Shown here: positions 27,620-37,557 of the stretch, in pieces
How the letters are laid out: each line of letters begins with the position of its first letter
Position numbering within the stretch: position 1 is the stretch's first letter
Source: Simiduia sp. 21SJ11W-1
Lineage (GTDB): Bacteria; Pseudomonadota; Gammaproteobacteria; Pseudomonadales; Cellvibrionaceae
Length of the DNA: 64,000 bases
Assembly: GCF_024138675.1 (NCBI RefSeq)
Contig: NZ_CP090959.1
Coordinates: forward strand, 2,077,501 to 2,141,500
Reading direction: 5' to 3'
The notes under the pieces: model-generated
Databases searched by the model: none
What the model was told of the DNA's origin: nothing
What the model saw: only the letters and a program-made list of their open reading frames with translations
Translations under genes and position numbers: made by a program

Positions 27620-29443
27620 ATGTCTTTACCTGCTAGCTTTGCCGATCTGGCACTAGCTCCTGCTGTATTAAAAGCAGTTGCTGAACTAGGTTACGAACAA
27701 CCCTCCCCTATTCAAGCCCAAGCCATCCCTCACCTCCTCGCCGGACGTGACATTTTAGGGGTTGCCCAAACCGGTACCGGTAAAACCGCAGCCTTCGCGC
27801 TGCCACTGCTTACCCAAATCGATGTAAACAACAACCAGACCCAGGTTCTGGTACTCACCCCAACCCGCGAGCTGGCCATTCAGGTAGCAGAAGCCTTCCA
27901 GCGCTATGCCACCCATACGAAAGGCTTCCACGTGCTGCCCATCTATGGCGGCCAAGATATGCGCGCACAATTGCGTCAGCTCCAACGCGGTGCCCAAGTG
28001 GTTGTAGGCACACCGGGGCGGGTTATGGATCACCTGCGCCGCGGTAGCTTGCAGCTGGATAAGCTGCAGGCCATCGTACTAGACGAAGCCGACGAAATGC
28101 TGCGCATGGGTTTCATCGACGATGTTGAATGGATTCTGGAGCATACACCCGAGCAGCGCCAAACGGCACTCTTCTCTGCCACCATGCCGCCGCCCATCAA
28201 GAAAGTGGCCGACCGCTACCTGGTAGAACCTGCAGAAGTGAAAATTTCACCGGAAAGCAGCACCGGCAGCAACATCGAACAGCACTACTGGATGGTGAGC
28301 GGTACCAATAAAATGGACGCCCTTACCCGCATTCTGGAAGTGGAAGATTTTGATGCCATGATTATTTTCGTGCGCACCAAAACTGCCACCGTGGAGCTTG
28401 CTGAAAAACTTGAAGCGCGGGGTTTTTCTGCCTCTGCCATCAACGGCGACATGAACCAGGCCCTGCGCGAGCGCACCATTGATCGCCTGAAACAAAACAA
28501 ACTGGATATTCTGGTAGCCACCGATGTGGCAGCGCGCGGTATTGACGTTGAGCGCGTAAGCCACGTCATGAACTACGACATCCCCTACGATAGCGAAGCC
28601 TACGTGCACCGCATTGGCCGCACCGGTCGCGCCGGGCGCAGCGGCAAGGCCATCCTGTTTGTGGCACCACGCGAGCGTCGCCTGCTTTACGCCATTGAAA
28701 AGGCCACCAACCAGCGCATTGAGCGCATGGAGCTGCCCACCGGTGATGCCGTAACCAAGCAGCGCATTGATCAATTCAATCAACTGCTCACCACCACCCT
28801 CACCGAGCAGCGCAATAAGCTCGACTTCTTCTACGAATTACTCGCGGAGTTTAGCCAAACCCACGACGTATCCGCAGAAGAAATTGCCTCGGCACTGGCC
28901 TACCTTTGCCAAAAAGAGCGCCCGCTGCAGGTGCAACTGGCAGACGTACATGCCGCCCAAGATCGCCCCCGTCGCGATCGCCCGGAGCGCGGCGAACGCG
29001 ACCGGAGCGAACGCAGCGAGCGAGGGGATCGCGACCGCGGCGAGAAGCGTGAGCGCCGTGAGCGTGGCCCGAAGCGCGACGACGTACCCATGGATTTGTA
29101 CCGCCTGGAAGTTGGCCGCGATCACGGCGTCAAGCCAGGTGACATTGTAGGCGCCATTGCCAACGAGGCCGGCATAGACAGCCGCCACATTGGCAACATC
29201 CGCCTGCAAGGTGAATTCAGCACCGTTGAATTGCCCACCGGCATGCCAAAAGAAACGCTTTCGCACCTGCGCAAAGTATTTATTCGCAGCCAGCCCATCA
29301 ACATCAGCCTGGATACCGGCGGCAGTGGCGCGAATCATGAGCGCCCTAAAAAGCGCCACCCCAAAGGCGACCGCGCCGAGCGGCCCGCCCGCCTTGGCGA
29401 TAAGCCTGCGAAAAAGCCGCGCAAGCCTAAAAAGTACGACTAA
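27620..29443 (+). CDS. deaD: DEAD-box ATP-dependent RNA helicase DeaD/CsdA
   Basis: Unwinds RNA in ribosome assembly and mRNA decay, often at low temperature. The 607-residue protein shows, in order, the Q motif (PSPIQAQAIP), Walker A AQTGTGKT (49-56), PTREL, DEAD (156-159), SAT (187-189), and HRIGRTGRAGRSG near residue 335. A highly charged linker of Arg/Asp/Glu repeats spans about residues 450-490. A DbpA-type RNA-binding domain follows (LYRLEVGRDHGVKPGDIVGA to INISLD), then a Lys/Arg-rich tail. Domain order matches DeaD rather than RhlB or RhlE. The ATG follows a 150-base leader region, and a terminator follows the stop. Confidence 0.95.
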   Translation: MSLPASFADLALAPAVLKAVAELGYEQPSPIQAQAIPHLLAGRDILGVAQTGTGKTAAFALPLLTQIDVNNNQTQVLVLTPTRELAIQVAEAFQRYATHTKGFHVLPIYGGQDMRAQLRQLQRGAQVVVGTPGRVMDHLRRGSLQLDKLQAIVLDEADEMLRMGFIDDVEWILEHTPEQRQTALFSATMPPPIKKVADRYLVEPAEVKISPESSTGSNIEQHYWMVSGTNKMDALTRILEVEDFDAMIIFVRTKTATVELAEKLEARGFSASAINGDMNQALRERTIDRLKQNKLDILVATDVAARGIDVERVSHVMNYDIPYDSEAYVHRIGRTGRAGRSGKAILFVAPRERRLLYAIEKATNQRIERMELPTGDAVTKQRIDQFNQLLTTTLTEQRNKLDFFYELLAEFSQTHDVSAEEIASALAYLCQKERPLQVQLADVHAAQDRPRRDRPERGERDRSERSERGDRDRGEKRERRERGPKRDDVPMDLYRLEVGRDHGVKPGDIVGAIANEAGIDSRHIGNIRLQGEFSTVELPTGMPKETLSHLRKVFIRSQPINISLDTGGSGANHERPKKRHPKGDRAERPARLGDKPAKKPRKPKKYD

Positions 29444-29445
29444 AT

Positions 29446-29475
29446 AAAAATCCCCGCACTCGCGGGGATTTTTTT
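29446..29475 (+). terminator. deaD terminator
   Basis: AATCCCCGC and GCGGGGATT form a 9-bp stem with a 4-base loop, followed by seven Ts, directly after the deaD stop. Confidence 0.9.
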
Positions 29476-29559
29476 GACGCAACTTATCGCATTACAGCTT
29501 ATAAAACCCCGCAACGCAGAACAACGCCCAGGCAAGTCAAACACATACAACAAGGTTTG

Positions 29560-30507
29560 CTACTGGTAAAAACACGCCTCACCTTTTGGGCGGGTTTTAA
29601 AACGCTTGTGCATCCACAGATATTGCTCGGGATGCCGGCGAACCGACTCTTCTATACAAAGGTTCATTGTGCGGGTATCGGCAAGCGGATCATTGGAGGG
29701 GAAGTTCTGGAGCAGCTTAAGCCTCACCACATAGCGCCCATTGCCGGCACGAAAGGCTTCAGCAAATACCACCTGCGCACAGGCTGCACGGGCGAACTCA
29801 TGCACACTGGGCACGGTGGCCGCCTCCACGCCAAAAAAAGGCACAAACAGGCTTCGCTTGCGCCCCAGATCTTGGTCTGCAGCAATGAGGCCCGCCTCAC
29901 CGGCTGACAAACGCGCTATAAATTCAGGCACCTGCTTGCGGGGAATCAAGCGCACTTGATAACGCGAGCGCGAGCGGGTGGCCATGTATTCCCACAGTGG
30001 ATTGTTATTAACGCGAAACAACACATTGAGCGGGCGTTGCAGGCTCAAGTAAGCGTAAGCCATTTCAACACAGGTATTATGCAACCCGAAAAACAACACG
30101 GGCTTACCGGTTAGGGCTTCAAGAATTTCAGCCCCTTGGATGTCAAAAAACGCCTCAAAGCGCTTGCGACTGCCCCACCATACCCAACCACTTTCAAACA
30201 GGGTAAAGCCGGCACTGGCAAAGTGCTCACGGGCAAGGTGCCAACGCTCGGTCTCAGAAAGCTCCGGAAAACACAACGCCAGATTGCGAAGTGCAACCCG
30301 CCTACGCGCAGGCACCACACGAAACAACACCAAGCCGGCTGCGCGACCAATGGCGCGCACACAACAATAAGGCAGCTGCGAAACCAGCCATAAAACGGCA
30401 AACCACAACCACAGTAACCAATAGCGCGGCGTTAAAAATTGCCAGCGGAATCTTTGCGCCGCCAAATGTTCATCGCTGGAACGGCGCTGTAGCTTTGATC
30501 CACCCAA
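29560..30507 (-). CDS. LpxL/LpxM-type lipid A (lauroyl) acyltransferase family protein
   Basis: An inner membrane acyltransferase of the HtrB/LpxL superfamily, expected to add a secondary acyl chain to lipid A or a related lipid. The 315-residue protein has an N-terminal membrane helix (YWLLWLWFAVLWLVSQL), the catalytic His-X4-Glu motif in GLHNTCVEMA (His 143, Glu 148), then QDLGRKRSLFVPFFG, and the C-terminal YLWMHKRFKTRP. The only available start is TTG at 30507, four bases after the upstream stop, with GAGG at eight bases. The specific acceptor cannot be told from sequence. It is the last gene of an operon with rapA and a 94-residue protein. Confidence 0.85.
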   Translation of the reverse strand: MGGSKLQRRSSDEHLAAQRFRWQFLTPRYWLLWLWFAVLWLVSQLPYCCVRAIGRAAGLVLFRVVPARRRVALRNLALCFPELSETERWHLAREHFASAGFTLFESGWVWWGSRKRFEAFFDIQGAEILEALTGKPVLFFGLHNTCVEMAYAYLSLQRPLNVLFRVNNNPLWEYMATRSRSRYQVRLIPRKQVPEFIARLSAGEAGLIAADQDLGRKRSLFVPFFGVEAATVPSVHEFARAACAQVVFAEAFRAGNGRYVVRLKLLQNFPSNDPLADTRTMNLCIEESVRRHPEQYLWMHKRFKTRPKGEACFYQ

Positions 30508-30510
30508 GCA

Positions 30511-30795
30511 CTAGGCCTCATCGAACATCTGAATATGGTAGCCGGCTTCAACGGCATCTTTCAGTGCCTTATCGGCCATTAACACGCGTTTATCGCTAAT
30601 GGCAGACTGGGGTAGGCGCTTGCGGTTTTCAATCACTGCTTCACTGAAACCCGCGCGCATCAGGTAGATTTTGCACAAATTTTCGGCACCAAACAGGTCT
30701 TCGAAATTAATGTATACAATAAAGGGCACCTGCTGCCCAACCGCCACACCTTCGCGTGCTTTTACGGCCTTTGCCGTTACAGAAAATACGTACAT
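30511..30795 (-). CDS. Conserved small protein of unknown function in the rapA operon
   Basis: A 94-residue soluble protein (MYVFSVTAKAVKAREG at the start, VIYINFEDLFGAEN-like centre as FIVYINFEDLFGAEN). It lies 7 bases after the rapA stop and 3 bases before the LpxL-type gene's start, so all three are probably one mRNA. ATG at 30795 has GAGG at six bases; an upstream in-frame codon at 30831 would overlap rapA. No family recognised. Confidence 0.7.
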   Translation of the reverse strand: MYVFSVTAKAVKAREGVAVGQQVPFIVYINFEDLFGAENLCKIYLMRAGFSEAVIENRKRLPQSAISDKRVLMADKALKDAVEAGYHIQMFDEA

Positions 30796-30802
30796 AACAT
30801 CC

Positions 30803-33688
30803 TCACGTTGCCAGAATAACGCGCAGTGCATCCAGCTTTAATGCCGCCGCAGACAAGTACTCAGAGAGCGCCTGTTGATCCTGCTTTAGCTGTTCAATTT
30901 CAGCGGGCCTGATGGCCGGATTTACCTTGGCCAGCGCCGTTAAGCGCGCCACTTCATCACCAAGTTTGGCCTCAAGGTTAGCTTGCGCCTGGGCCAAGAG
31001 TGCATCCTGGCGCGGCGCCACTGCAAGTTTGGCTTTTTTTACGAGCTCTGCAATGGGGTCGCGCGCTTGTTTGGCAATTTGCTGCGCGGTATTGCGCGGC
31101 AGTTTTTGCAACAAGGGCTGCAGCTTTTCTGTGGTGAGCACGTCGGTTAAATCCCGCCCGCTCATATCCACCAATACCCTGAGTGGCGTGAGCGGCAAGT
31201 AACGAAACAGCTGCAATGAATTGGGCGCTGCCACGTTAAGCAGAAACACTGCCTCCAGCATCAAGGTGCCGGGCTTGATGGGGCCAAGCTTGATAGTGGC
31301 AACCGAGGTATTACCAAAACCACCGCTGAGCACCATATCCATGGCACCGGTGACCATCGGGTGCTCCCAGGTGAGGTACTCTATGTCTTCGCGCGAGAGC
31401 GCCATTTCACGCTGGTAGGTTACCGTCACACCATCACCGGGCAGCGCCGGAAAGTGCGCGCACTGCATGTGATCGCCCGGGCGCAACACGGTGCTTACAG
31501 AAGAATGCGGCTCCTGCTCAACACCGTAGGCGTCGAATACGCGGCTCATGTAGTCTTCCAACTGGCCACGTTCTTCCTGCTCAAATAGCGACTCAATAAC
31601 ATCGTCGGCCACATCGGCCCGGCAAGAGCTGAGTTCAAGCAGCCGATTGCGGCCTGCTTCAAGCTTGGATTTTAGGTCAGAGGCTTGCTGCTTGGTTGCG
31701 GCCAACAACGCCTCCCATTGTTTGCCGTCTGCCGTAGCTTCACCGTGAATGATGGCCTCTATGTCAGCACGCTGTTGATCGTAAACTGCAGCGCCCACAT
31801 GACACACAGACTCAAAGGCATCCAGCCCCTGGTGATACCAGTCAAACAGCATTTCCTGCGGGCTATCTTCATAGTAAGGCACCCAAATTTGCACATCCTT
31901 GCGCTGGCCGATTCGATCGAGCCGGCCGATGCGCTGCTCAAGCAAATCCGGGTGGGCGGGCAAATCGAACATGATCAAGTGGCTGGCAAACTGGAAGTTG
32001 CGCCCTTCACTGCCAATTTCAGAACAGATGAGTGCCTGGGCGCCCTCTTCCATATCCGCAAAATACGCCGCAGCGCGATCGCGCGCCACAAGCGACAAGC
32101 CCTCGTGAAAGGCGCTCACTGCAAAACCTTCAGATAAACGCAGGTGAGATTCCAAATCCAAGGCTGTTTCGGCGGCGGCGCAAATCACCAACACTTTTTG
32201 GCCGCGATGCTCGCGCAACCATTGTGCGAGCCAGGTTACGCGCTCATCCATTTCCGGCCATACATCGCCCATTTCTTCGCGCAGCTGCTGCTCGGGAAAC
32301 AGCTCTGGTGCAATCAGCATATCGGGCGCGGGCAAGGGAATTGGGTGCACACAGCGGCTTGGGAAGCCCTCTACCCCTTGGCGGGTATTTCGAAACAGCA
32401 CCCGGCCGGTGCCGTGGCGATCCAATAACTGGTTTACCGCCCGTTGCAGTAAAACCTCACGGGCCTCGGCATCTTCTGCCGCGGCAATGGCCTCTACCAA
32501 TTGCTCGTCTACAAAATCACGCAGCTGGGCCACAACATTTTTCGGCAAATCCGCTCGGGCGACTTCGGTAACGGGCACCAGCTGCTGCACCAAATCATTC
32601 ACGGCACTGTATTCGTTTTCTTGCTGCTTGAACGCGTTCAGGTCGTAGTAGCGATCCGGGTCTAACAATCGCAGGCGTGCAAAGTGGCTTTCAACGCCCA
32701 GCTGTTCGGGCGTGGCCGTGAGCAGTAACAAACCCAGTGCTTTTTCTGCCAAGGCTTCAACTGCACGGTATTCAGCACTTACAGATTCAGCAGACCACTT
32801 CAGGTGATGGGCCTCATCTACCAACAGTAGATCCCAGTGTACGGCCAGTGCCTCTGCCAATCGCGTTTCATTGTTTACAAACACCGACAGCGGGCAGATG
32901 ACCAATTGCGAAGTTTCAAAAGGATTTTGCGGCTCGCCAATGCCTGCGAATTCGTCGTCTTCCACATGGGTCAGATCGCGCAGGCGCTCTTCGGTAAACA
33001 GGCTGAACTGCAGATTAAACCGGCGCAACATTTCCACCAGCCACTGGTGTACCAGTGAGTCTGGCACCAGCACCAACACCCGATTGGCGCGGCCATTAAT
33101 GAGCTGCTGATGCACCACCAGGCCCGCTTCAATGGTTTTACCCAAGCCCACTTCATCGGCCAGCAATACCCGTGGTGCGTAGCGGTTGCCCACTTCATTG
33201 GCAATATAAAGCTGATGCGGCAATAGCTGAACGCGCGCACCCAACAAACCGTAGGAGGCAGACGACTGCTGCTGCTTCAGGTATTCAAGGGTTTCCAGGC
33301 GCAGGTTAAAGCGCTTAAGCGAATCAACCTGGCCTGAAAACAAACGATCCATGGGGGCAGAAAACTGTACGAATGAATCGAGATCAATCTCGTCCATTAG
33401 CACTTCCTGGCCCTGGGCATCCAAGCCCCGGTAGCTGAGCAGGTTACCGTCTTCAACGACTTCAGAGACCTTGATGCGCAGGCCTTCCGCCGAGCGCACG
33501 CTGTCGCCGCGCTGGTAGCGTACGCGGCTGATAGGTGCGTTATTCATAGAGTATGTGCGGCGCTCGCCGGCAGCGGGAAAACTGAGCGTTACCAGCCTGT
33601 CTTCCACTTCCAATACCAAGCCTAAACCCAGCTCGGCCTCGGTGTCGCTAATCCAGCGCTGGCCCATCTCGAATGTCTGTTGAGACAC
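30803..33688 (-). CDS. rapA: RNA polymerase-associated protein RapA
   Basis: RapA is a Swi2/Snf2 ATPase that binds RNA polymerase and promotes its recycling after transcription. The 961 residues (E. coli 968) start with two Tudor-like folds (MGQRWISDTEAELGLG). Motor motifs follow: Walker A DEVGLGKT (about 178-186), DEAHHL (291-296), LLTATPEQLG, CSEIGSEGRNFQFASH and EQRIGRLDRIGQ. GTG at 33688 has GAGG at seven bases; the N-terminus aligns with E. coli a few residues longer. The etfA terminator upstream separates it from etfBA. Confidence 0.96.
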   Translation of the reverse strand: MSQQTFEMGQRWISDTEAELGLGLVLEVEDRLVTLSFPAAGERRTYSMNNAPISRVRYQRGDSVRSAEGLRIKVSEVVEDGNLLSYRGLDAQGQEVLMDEIDLDSFVQFSAPMDRLFSGQVDSLKRFNLRLETLEYLKQQQSSASYGLLGARVQLLPHQLYIANEVGNRYAPRVLLADEVGLGKTIEAGLVVHQQLINGRANRVLVLVPDSLVHQWLVEMLRRFNLQFSLFTEERLRDLTHVEDDEFAGIGEPQNPFETSQLVICPLSVFVNNETRLAEALAVHWDLLLVDEAHHLKWSAESVSAEYRAVEALAEKALGLLLLTATPEQLGVESHFARLRLLDPDRYYDLNAFKQQENEYSAVNDLVQQLVPVTEVARADLPKNVVAQLRDFVDEQLVEAIAAAEDAEAREVLLQRAVNQLLDRHGTGRVLFRNTRQGVEGFPSRCVHPIPLPAPDMLIAPELFPEQQLREEMGDVWPEMDERVTWLAQWLREHRGQKVLVICAAAETALDLESHLRLSEGFAVSAFHEGLSLVARDRAAAYFADMEEGAQALICSEIGSEGRNFQFASHLIMFDLPAHPDLLEQRIGRLDRIGQRKDVQIWVPYYEDSPQEMLFDWYHQGLDAFESVCHVGAAVYDQQRADIEAIIHGEATADGKQWEALLAATKQQASDLKSKLEAGRNRLLELSSCRADVADDVIESLFEQEERGQLEDYMSRVFDAYGVEQEPHSSVSTVLRPGDHMQCAHFPALPGDGVTVTYQREMALSREDIEYLTWEHPMVTGAMDMVLSGGFGNTSVATIKLGPIKPGTLMLEAVFLLNVAAPNSLQLFRYLPLTPLRVLVDMSGRDLTDVLTTEKLQPLLQKLPRNTAQQIAKQARDPIAELVKKAKLAVAPRQDALLAQAQANLEAKLGDEVARLTALAKVNPAIRPAEIEQLKQDQQALSEYLSAAALKLDALRVILAT

Positions 33689-33783
33689 GTAATACCTCGT
33701 TTGGTTGGATCATCCGGTTGCCCGGAAAAAAGCGCACATTATAACGCGCAAGCGCCCGGCCGGGCACTAAATTGGCAGGCATA

Positions 33784-33810
33784 AAAAAACCGGCATAACG
33801 CCGGTTTTTT
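33784..33810 (-). terminator. etfBA terminator
   Basis: AAAAAACCGGC (33784-33794) and GCCGGTTTTTT (33800-33810) form an 11-bp stem with a 5-base loop, 17 bases past the etfA stop on the minus strand. It separates etfBA from the rapA operon. Confidence 0.85.
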
Positions 33811-33826
33811 AACCAATCAGCAAGGC

Positions 33827-34756
33827 TTACAGCTTGCTTTCAAGCTCTGGCACAGCATCGAACAAATCCGCCACCAGGCCATAGTCGGCCACTTGGAAAA
33901 TGGGGGCCTCTTCGTCTTTGTTAATAGCCACAATCACTTTACTGTCTTTCATGCCTGCCAGGTGCTGAATCGCACCGGAGATACCCACAGCCACGTAAAG
34001 ATCTGGCGCAACGATTTTACCGGTTTGGCCAACCTGCATGTCGTTGGGTACAAAGCCTGCATCCACAGCAGCACGGGAAGCACCCACCGCGGCGCCCAGT
34101 TTATCGGCCACTTTGTACAGCAGCTCGAAGTTGTCGCCGTTTTGCATGCCACGGCCACCGGAAATCACCACTTTGGCGCTGGTGAGTTCCGGGCGGTCGC
34201 TCTTGGCAAGCTCTTCACCTACAAACGCTGAGATGCCCGCATCGTGTGCTGCATCTACTGCCTCAATAGCGGCGCTGCCACCTTCTGCAGCCACGGCGTC
34301 AAAGGCGGTACCGCGCACGGTAATCACCTTGATGGCATCGGTGCTTTGTACTGTGGCGATCACGTTACCGGCATAGATTGGGCGCTGGAAAGTATCGGCA
34401 CTTTCAACACCGGTGATATCTGAAATGGCCTGCACATCCAGCAAAGCTGCGGCGCGTGGCAATACGTTTTTGCCGCCAGTGGTGGCCGGCGCCAGAATGT
34501 GGCTGTAGTTTTTGCCAAGCTCGGCAATCAATTGACCCAGGTTTTCAGCCAAACCGTGGGCGTAGGCTGCGTTATCGGCAACCAGTACTTTGGCAACACC
34601 AGCCACCTTGGCAGCCGCTTCAGCCGCCGCGCCGCAACCGTTGCCCGCCACCAGCAGGTCAATATCGCCACCAATGGCCGCAGCCGCGGCTACTGTGTTC
34701 AGGGTGGCGCCCTTCAGGCTTGCGTTGTCGTGTTCTGCAATTACTAAAATAGCCAT
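33827..34756 (-). CDS. etfA: Electron transfer flavoprotein alpha subunit
   Basis: With EtfB it carries electrons from acyl-CoA and related dehydrogenases to ETF-ubiquinone oxidoreductase. The 309-residue protein has the usual length. The C-terminal FAD-binding domain is clear: [20 protein letters not shown], then AIQHLAGM and [19 protein letters not shown]. The ATG abuts the etfB stop (TAAATG), so the two are translationally coupled. A terminator follows. Partners in this window include the acyl-CoA dehydrogenases at 59-64 kb. Confidence 0.96.
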   Translation of the reverse strand: MAILVIAEHDNASLKGATLNTVAAAAAIGGDIDLLVAGNGCGAAAEAAAKVAGVAKVLVADNAAYAHGLAENLGQLIAELGKNYSHILAPATTGGKNVLPRAAALLDVQAISDITGVESADTFQRPIYAGNVIATVQSTDAIKVITVRGTAFDAVAAEGGSAAIEAVDAAHDAGISAFVGEELAKSDRPELTSAKVVISGGRGMQNGDNFELLYKVADKLGAAVGASRAAVDAGFVPNDMQVGQTGKIVAPDLYVAVGISGAIQHLAGMKDSKVIVAINKDEEAPIFQVADYGLVADLFDAVPELESKL

Positions 34757-35506
34757 TTAGATCACCTTCGCCTCGTTTTTCAGTTTCTCTACCAGCTCGC
34801 TTACATCGGCAACCTTGATGCCCGCCTGACGCTCGGCAGGTGGCGATACTTTAAGCAGCTTCACGCGCGCGGCTGTATCTACGCCCAAATCGGCAGGTGA
34901 TACGGTATCGAGGGGCTTTTTCTTGGCCTTCATGATATTTGGCAGCGAAGCATAGCGCGGCTCGTTCAAGCGCAAATCGGTGGTCACAATGGCCGGTAAA
35001 TTCAAGGCTAGGGTTTGCAAGCCGCCATCGATTTCGCGGGTAACGTTAACCTTACCTTCAGCAACGTTAACCTCAGAGGCAAAGGTGCCCTGTGGCATGC
35101 CTGCCAAGGCGCCCAACATCTGGCCGGTTTGGTTGTTGTCGCCATCGATGGACTGTTTGCCCAGAATCACAAGGTCGGGTGACTCTTTCTCAACAAGGGC
35201 CTTCAGGCACTTGGCAATGGCCAATGGCTCAAGCTCGGCATCGGTTTCAACCAGAATGCCGCGGTCGGCACCCAATGCCAGGGCGGTACGAATTTGCTCC
35301 TGGGATTGCTTGGCGCCAATGGAAACCGCCACAATCTCGGTGGCTACGCCCTTCTCTTTCAGGCGCACCGCTTCTTCTACGGCGATTTCACAAAATGGGT
35401 TAATAGACATCTTGGCGTTGGCGATATCCGCCCCCGTGCCATCGGCCTTTGCGCGTACTTTCACGTTGTAATCAACAACGCGTTTAACAGCTACAAGAAT
35501 CTTCAT
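34757..35506 (-). CDS. etfB: Electron transfer flavoprotein beta subunit
   Basis: The AMP-binding partner of EtfA. The 249-residue protein starts [14 protein letters not shown], has [17 protein letters not shown] in the AMP-binding region and the conserved [20 protein letters not shown], and ends with a Lys-rich recognition segment. It is the first gene of etfBA, divergent from the ETF-QO gene. A PsrA-like inverted repeat lies in its probable promoter. Confidence 0.96.
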   Translation of the reverse strand: MKILVAVKRVVDYNVKVRAKADGTGADIANAKMSINPFCEIAVEEAVRLKEKGVATEIVAVSIGAKQSQEQIRTALALGADRGILVETDAELEPLAIAKCLKALVEKESPDLVILGKQSIDGDNNQTGQMLGALAGMPQGTFASEVNVAEGKVNVTREIDGGLQTLALNLPAIVTTDLRLNEPRYASLPNIMKAKKKPLDTVSPADLGVDTAARVKLLKVSPPAERQAGIKVADVSELVEKLKNEAKVI

Positions 35507-35597
35507 GGATATTCCGTTCGCTCTTCAGATGAGGACAAGAGCATGGGTGATTACATGCCCACCTGGTTTACTGTCTCACGTTTATCCGGTATAAATT

Positions 35598-35611
35598 CGA
35601 ACAAGCGTTTG
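35598..35611. promoter_or_regulatory. PsrA-like inverted repeat in the etfBA promoter
   Basis: On the minus strand CAAAC-GCTT-GTTCG resembles the pseudomonad PsrA consensus (G/C)AAAC-N2-4-GTTT(G/C) with one mismatch, as I remember that consensus. It sits between the candidate -35 and -10 boxes of etfBA. PsrA is a TetR repressor released by long-chain fatty acids, and ETF genes are a plausible target. Confidence 0.4.
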
Positions 35612-35771
35612 AGAACCCCGCTATACTGACGTTTTTACCCCTCAAAAGCAAGGAGCCCGGAGCGATCTATAGCCTAGACCAGCCCAGCCAACAGCACCAA
35701 GAGGAAGTAAAAAGTTACTGAAAACCAAAGGTTTAGCACCAATTTGCCATCAAAACTGCACTGTTGGGACA

Positions 35772-35801
35772 TTGGTGTGAGTTTGGGGCCTGACTTATAC
35801 T
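35772..35801 (+). promoter_or_regulatory. Candidate ETF-QO promoter
   Basis: TTGGTG (35772-35777) and TATACT (35796-35801) with an 18-base spacer, leaving a leader of about 70 bases before the GTG start. Confidence 0.55.
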
Positions 35802-35877
35802 CTGGCCGCCACCACAATTAGCCAGCCGCTGCCCGGCAGCGCCAGCACAACCCTATAAAAGGTAAGAGGAGAGGACT

Positions 35878-37518
35878 GTGGAAAGAGAATATATGGAGTA
35901 TGACGTCGTCATTGTCGGCGCAGGCCCTGCCGGGCTGTCGGCCGCCTGCCGCTTGCGTCAACTCAATGAAGAACTCACCGTCTGCGTTGTAGAGAAAGGC
36001 TCCGAGGTAGGCGCCCACATCCTTTCCGGTGCGGTGTTTGAACCCACCGCACTCAATGAGCTGTTCCCGGATTGGAAAGAAAAAGGCGCGCCACTGCACA
36101 CCGAGGTGAGTCGCGACGACATCTACCTGCTTAAAAGCGGCGAAAGTGCCCAGAAAATTCCCGGCCTGTTTGTGCCAAAAACCATGCACAACGAAGGCAA
36201 CTACATTATTAGCCTTGGCAACCTGTGCCGCTGGCTTGCCGAGCAAGCTGAGGCGCTGGGTGTTGAAATTTTCCCGGGCTTTGCGGCATCCGAAGTGCTC
36301 TACCACGAAGATGGCAGCGTAAAAGGCATTGCCACCGGCGACATGGGCATTGGCATGAACGGCGAGCAAAAAGACAGCTACATGCCGGGCATGGAGCTGC
36401 ACGCGAAATACACATTGTTTACCGAGGGTTGCCGCGGCCATCTGGGCAAGCAGCTGATTGCCAAATACGAGCTGGATAAAGGCAAAGAGCCCCAGCATTA
36501 CGGTATTGGCATCAAAGAAATCTGGACTATCCCGCCCGAGCAACATCAACAAGGCCTGGTGGTACACACCGCAGGCTGGCCTCTTTCTGAAAGCGGCTCG
36601 GCGGGCGGCAGCTTTTTGTATCACATTGAAGACAACCAGGTGGTTGTGGGCCTGATTACCGATCTATCCTACAGCAACCCGCATGTAAGCCCCTTTGATG
36701 AATTCCAGCGCTACAAGCACCACCCCGTAATTGCCCAACACCTGAAAGGCGGCACACGCACCGCCTATGGCGCACGCGCCATTGTTAAAGGTGGTTTGCA
36801 ATCGCAGCCAAAAATGTCTTTCCCCGGTGGTTTATTGCTGGGCGATAACGCAGGCACCTTGAACTTCGCCAAGATCAAAGGTTCTCACACGGCCATGAAG
36901 TCCGGCATGATTGGTGCCGAAGTGATTGCCAAAGCACTGGGCGCGGGTCGCGCGAGCGATGATGCGGTGGAATTTGCCGAGGCCTATAAAAAATCCTGGG
37001 CCTGGAAAGAGCTGCACCAGCAGCGTAACTTCGGCCCTGCCCAGCACAAGTGGGGCAACCTCTTGGGCTCTGCTTACGCGTTTATTGATATCAATATTTT
37101 CAACGGCAAACTACCCTGGACCCTGTCTGACCCAACGCCGGATTATGCCCAGTTAAAGCCTGCCGACCAGTGCGCCAAAATTGCCTACCCCAAGCCCGAT
37201 GGCAAGCTGAGCTTTGACAAGCTGTCTTCTGTGTTTTTATCCAACACCAACCACGAAGAAGATCAGCCCTGCCACTTGAAGTTAAAAGATGAAAGTGTGC
37301 CCATTCAGGTTAACCTGCCAAAGTACGACGAGCCCGCGCAGCGCTACTGCCCGGCCGGCGTTTACGAGGTTGTGGAAAACGCCGAGGGTGAGCAACGCTT
37401 CCAGATTAACGCGCAAAACTGTGTGCACTGCAAAACCTGCGACATTAAAGATCCGGCGCAAAACATTACCTGGGTTGCGCCCGAGGGGACCGGCGGCCCT
37501 AACTACCCGAACATGTAG
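35878..37518 (+). CDS. Electron transfer flavoprotein-ubiquinone oxidoreductase
   Basis: A membrane-associated enzyme that passes electrons from reduced ETF to ubiquinone. The 546-residue protein begins with an FAD-binding Rossmann motif (VVIVGAGPAGLSAACR) and ends with a 4Fe-4S domain (RYCPAGVYEV, then NCVHCKTCDIKDPAQNITW), ending GGPNYPN. GTG at 35878 is preferred over ATG at 35893 because AGGAGAGG precedes it and MEREYMEYDVVIVGAGP matches remembered pseudomonad homologues. It diverges from etfBA and is followed by its own terminator. Confidence 0.96.
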   Translation: MEREYMEYDVVIVGAGPAGLSAACRLRQLNEELTVCVVEKGSEVGAHILSGAVFEPTALNELFPDWKEKGAPLHTEVSRDDIYLLKSGESAQKIPGLFVPKTMHNEGNYIISLGNLCRWLAEQAEALGVEIFPGFAASEVLYHEDGSVKGIATGDMGIGMNGEQKDSYMPGMELHAKYTLFTEGCRGHLGKQLIAKYELDKGKEPQHYGIGIKEIWTIPPEQHQQGLVVHTAGWPLSESGSAGGSFLYHIEDNQVVVGLITDLSYSNPHVSPFDEFQRYKHHPVIAQHLKGGTRTAYGARAIVKGGLQSQPKMSFPGGLLLGDNAGTLNFAKIKGSHTAMKSGMIGAEVIAKALGAGRASDDAVEFAEAYKKSWAWKELHQQRNFGPAQHKWGNLLGSAYAFIDINIFNGKLPWTLSDPTPDYAQLKPADQCAKIAYPKPDGKLSFDKLSSVFLSNTNHEEDQPCHLKLKDESVPIQVNLPKYDEPAQRYCPAGVYEVVENAEGEQRFQINAQNCVHCKTCDIKDPAQNITWVAPEGTGGPNYPNM

Positions 37519-37527
37519 ATTTGCCAC

Positions 37528-37557
37528 AAAAAAGGGGTTCAAATGAACCCCTTTTTT
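37528..37557 (+). terminator. ETF-QO terminator
   Basis: AAAAAAGGGGTTC and GAACCCCTTTTTT form a 13-bp stem with a 4-base loop, ten bases after the stop. Confidence 0.9.

Larger units (their letters stand above)
35507..35877. other. Divergent regulatory region etfBA / ETF-QO
   Basis: A region of 371 bases without a gene. For etfBA (minus strand) a weak pair TTCTCA/TATACC with 16 bases spacing spans the operator-like repeat at 35598-35611. For the plus strand a better promoter lies at 35772-35801. A second inverted repeat, AAACCAAAGGTTT, is at 35722-35734. Confidence 0.5.

Noticed and set aside
35818-36624. 268-codon minus-strand frame over the ETF-QO start
   Set aside because: It is antisense to a well-supported gene and has no recognisable motif.
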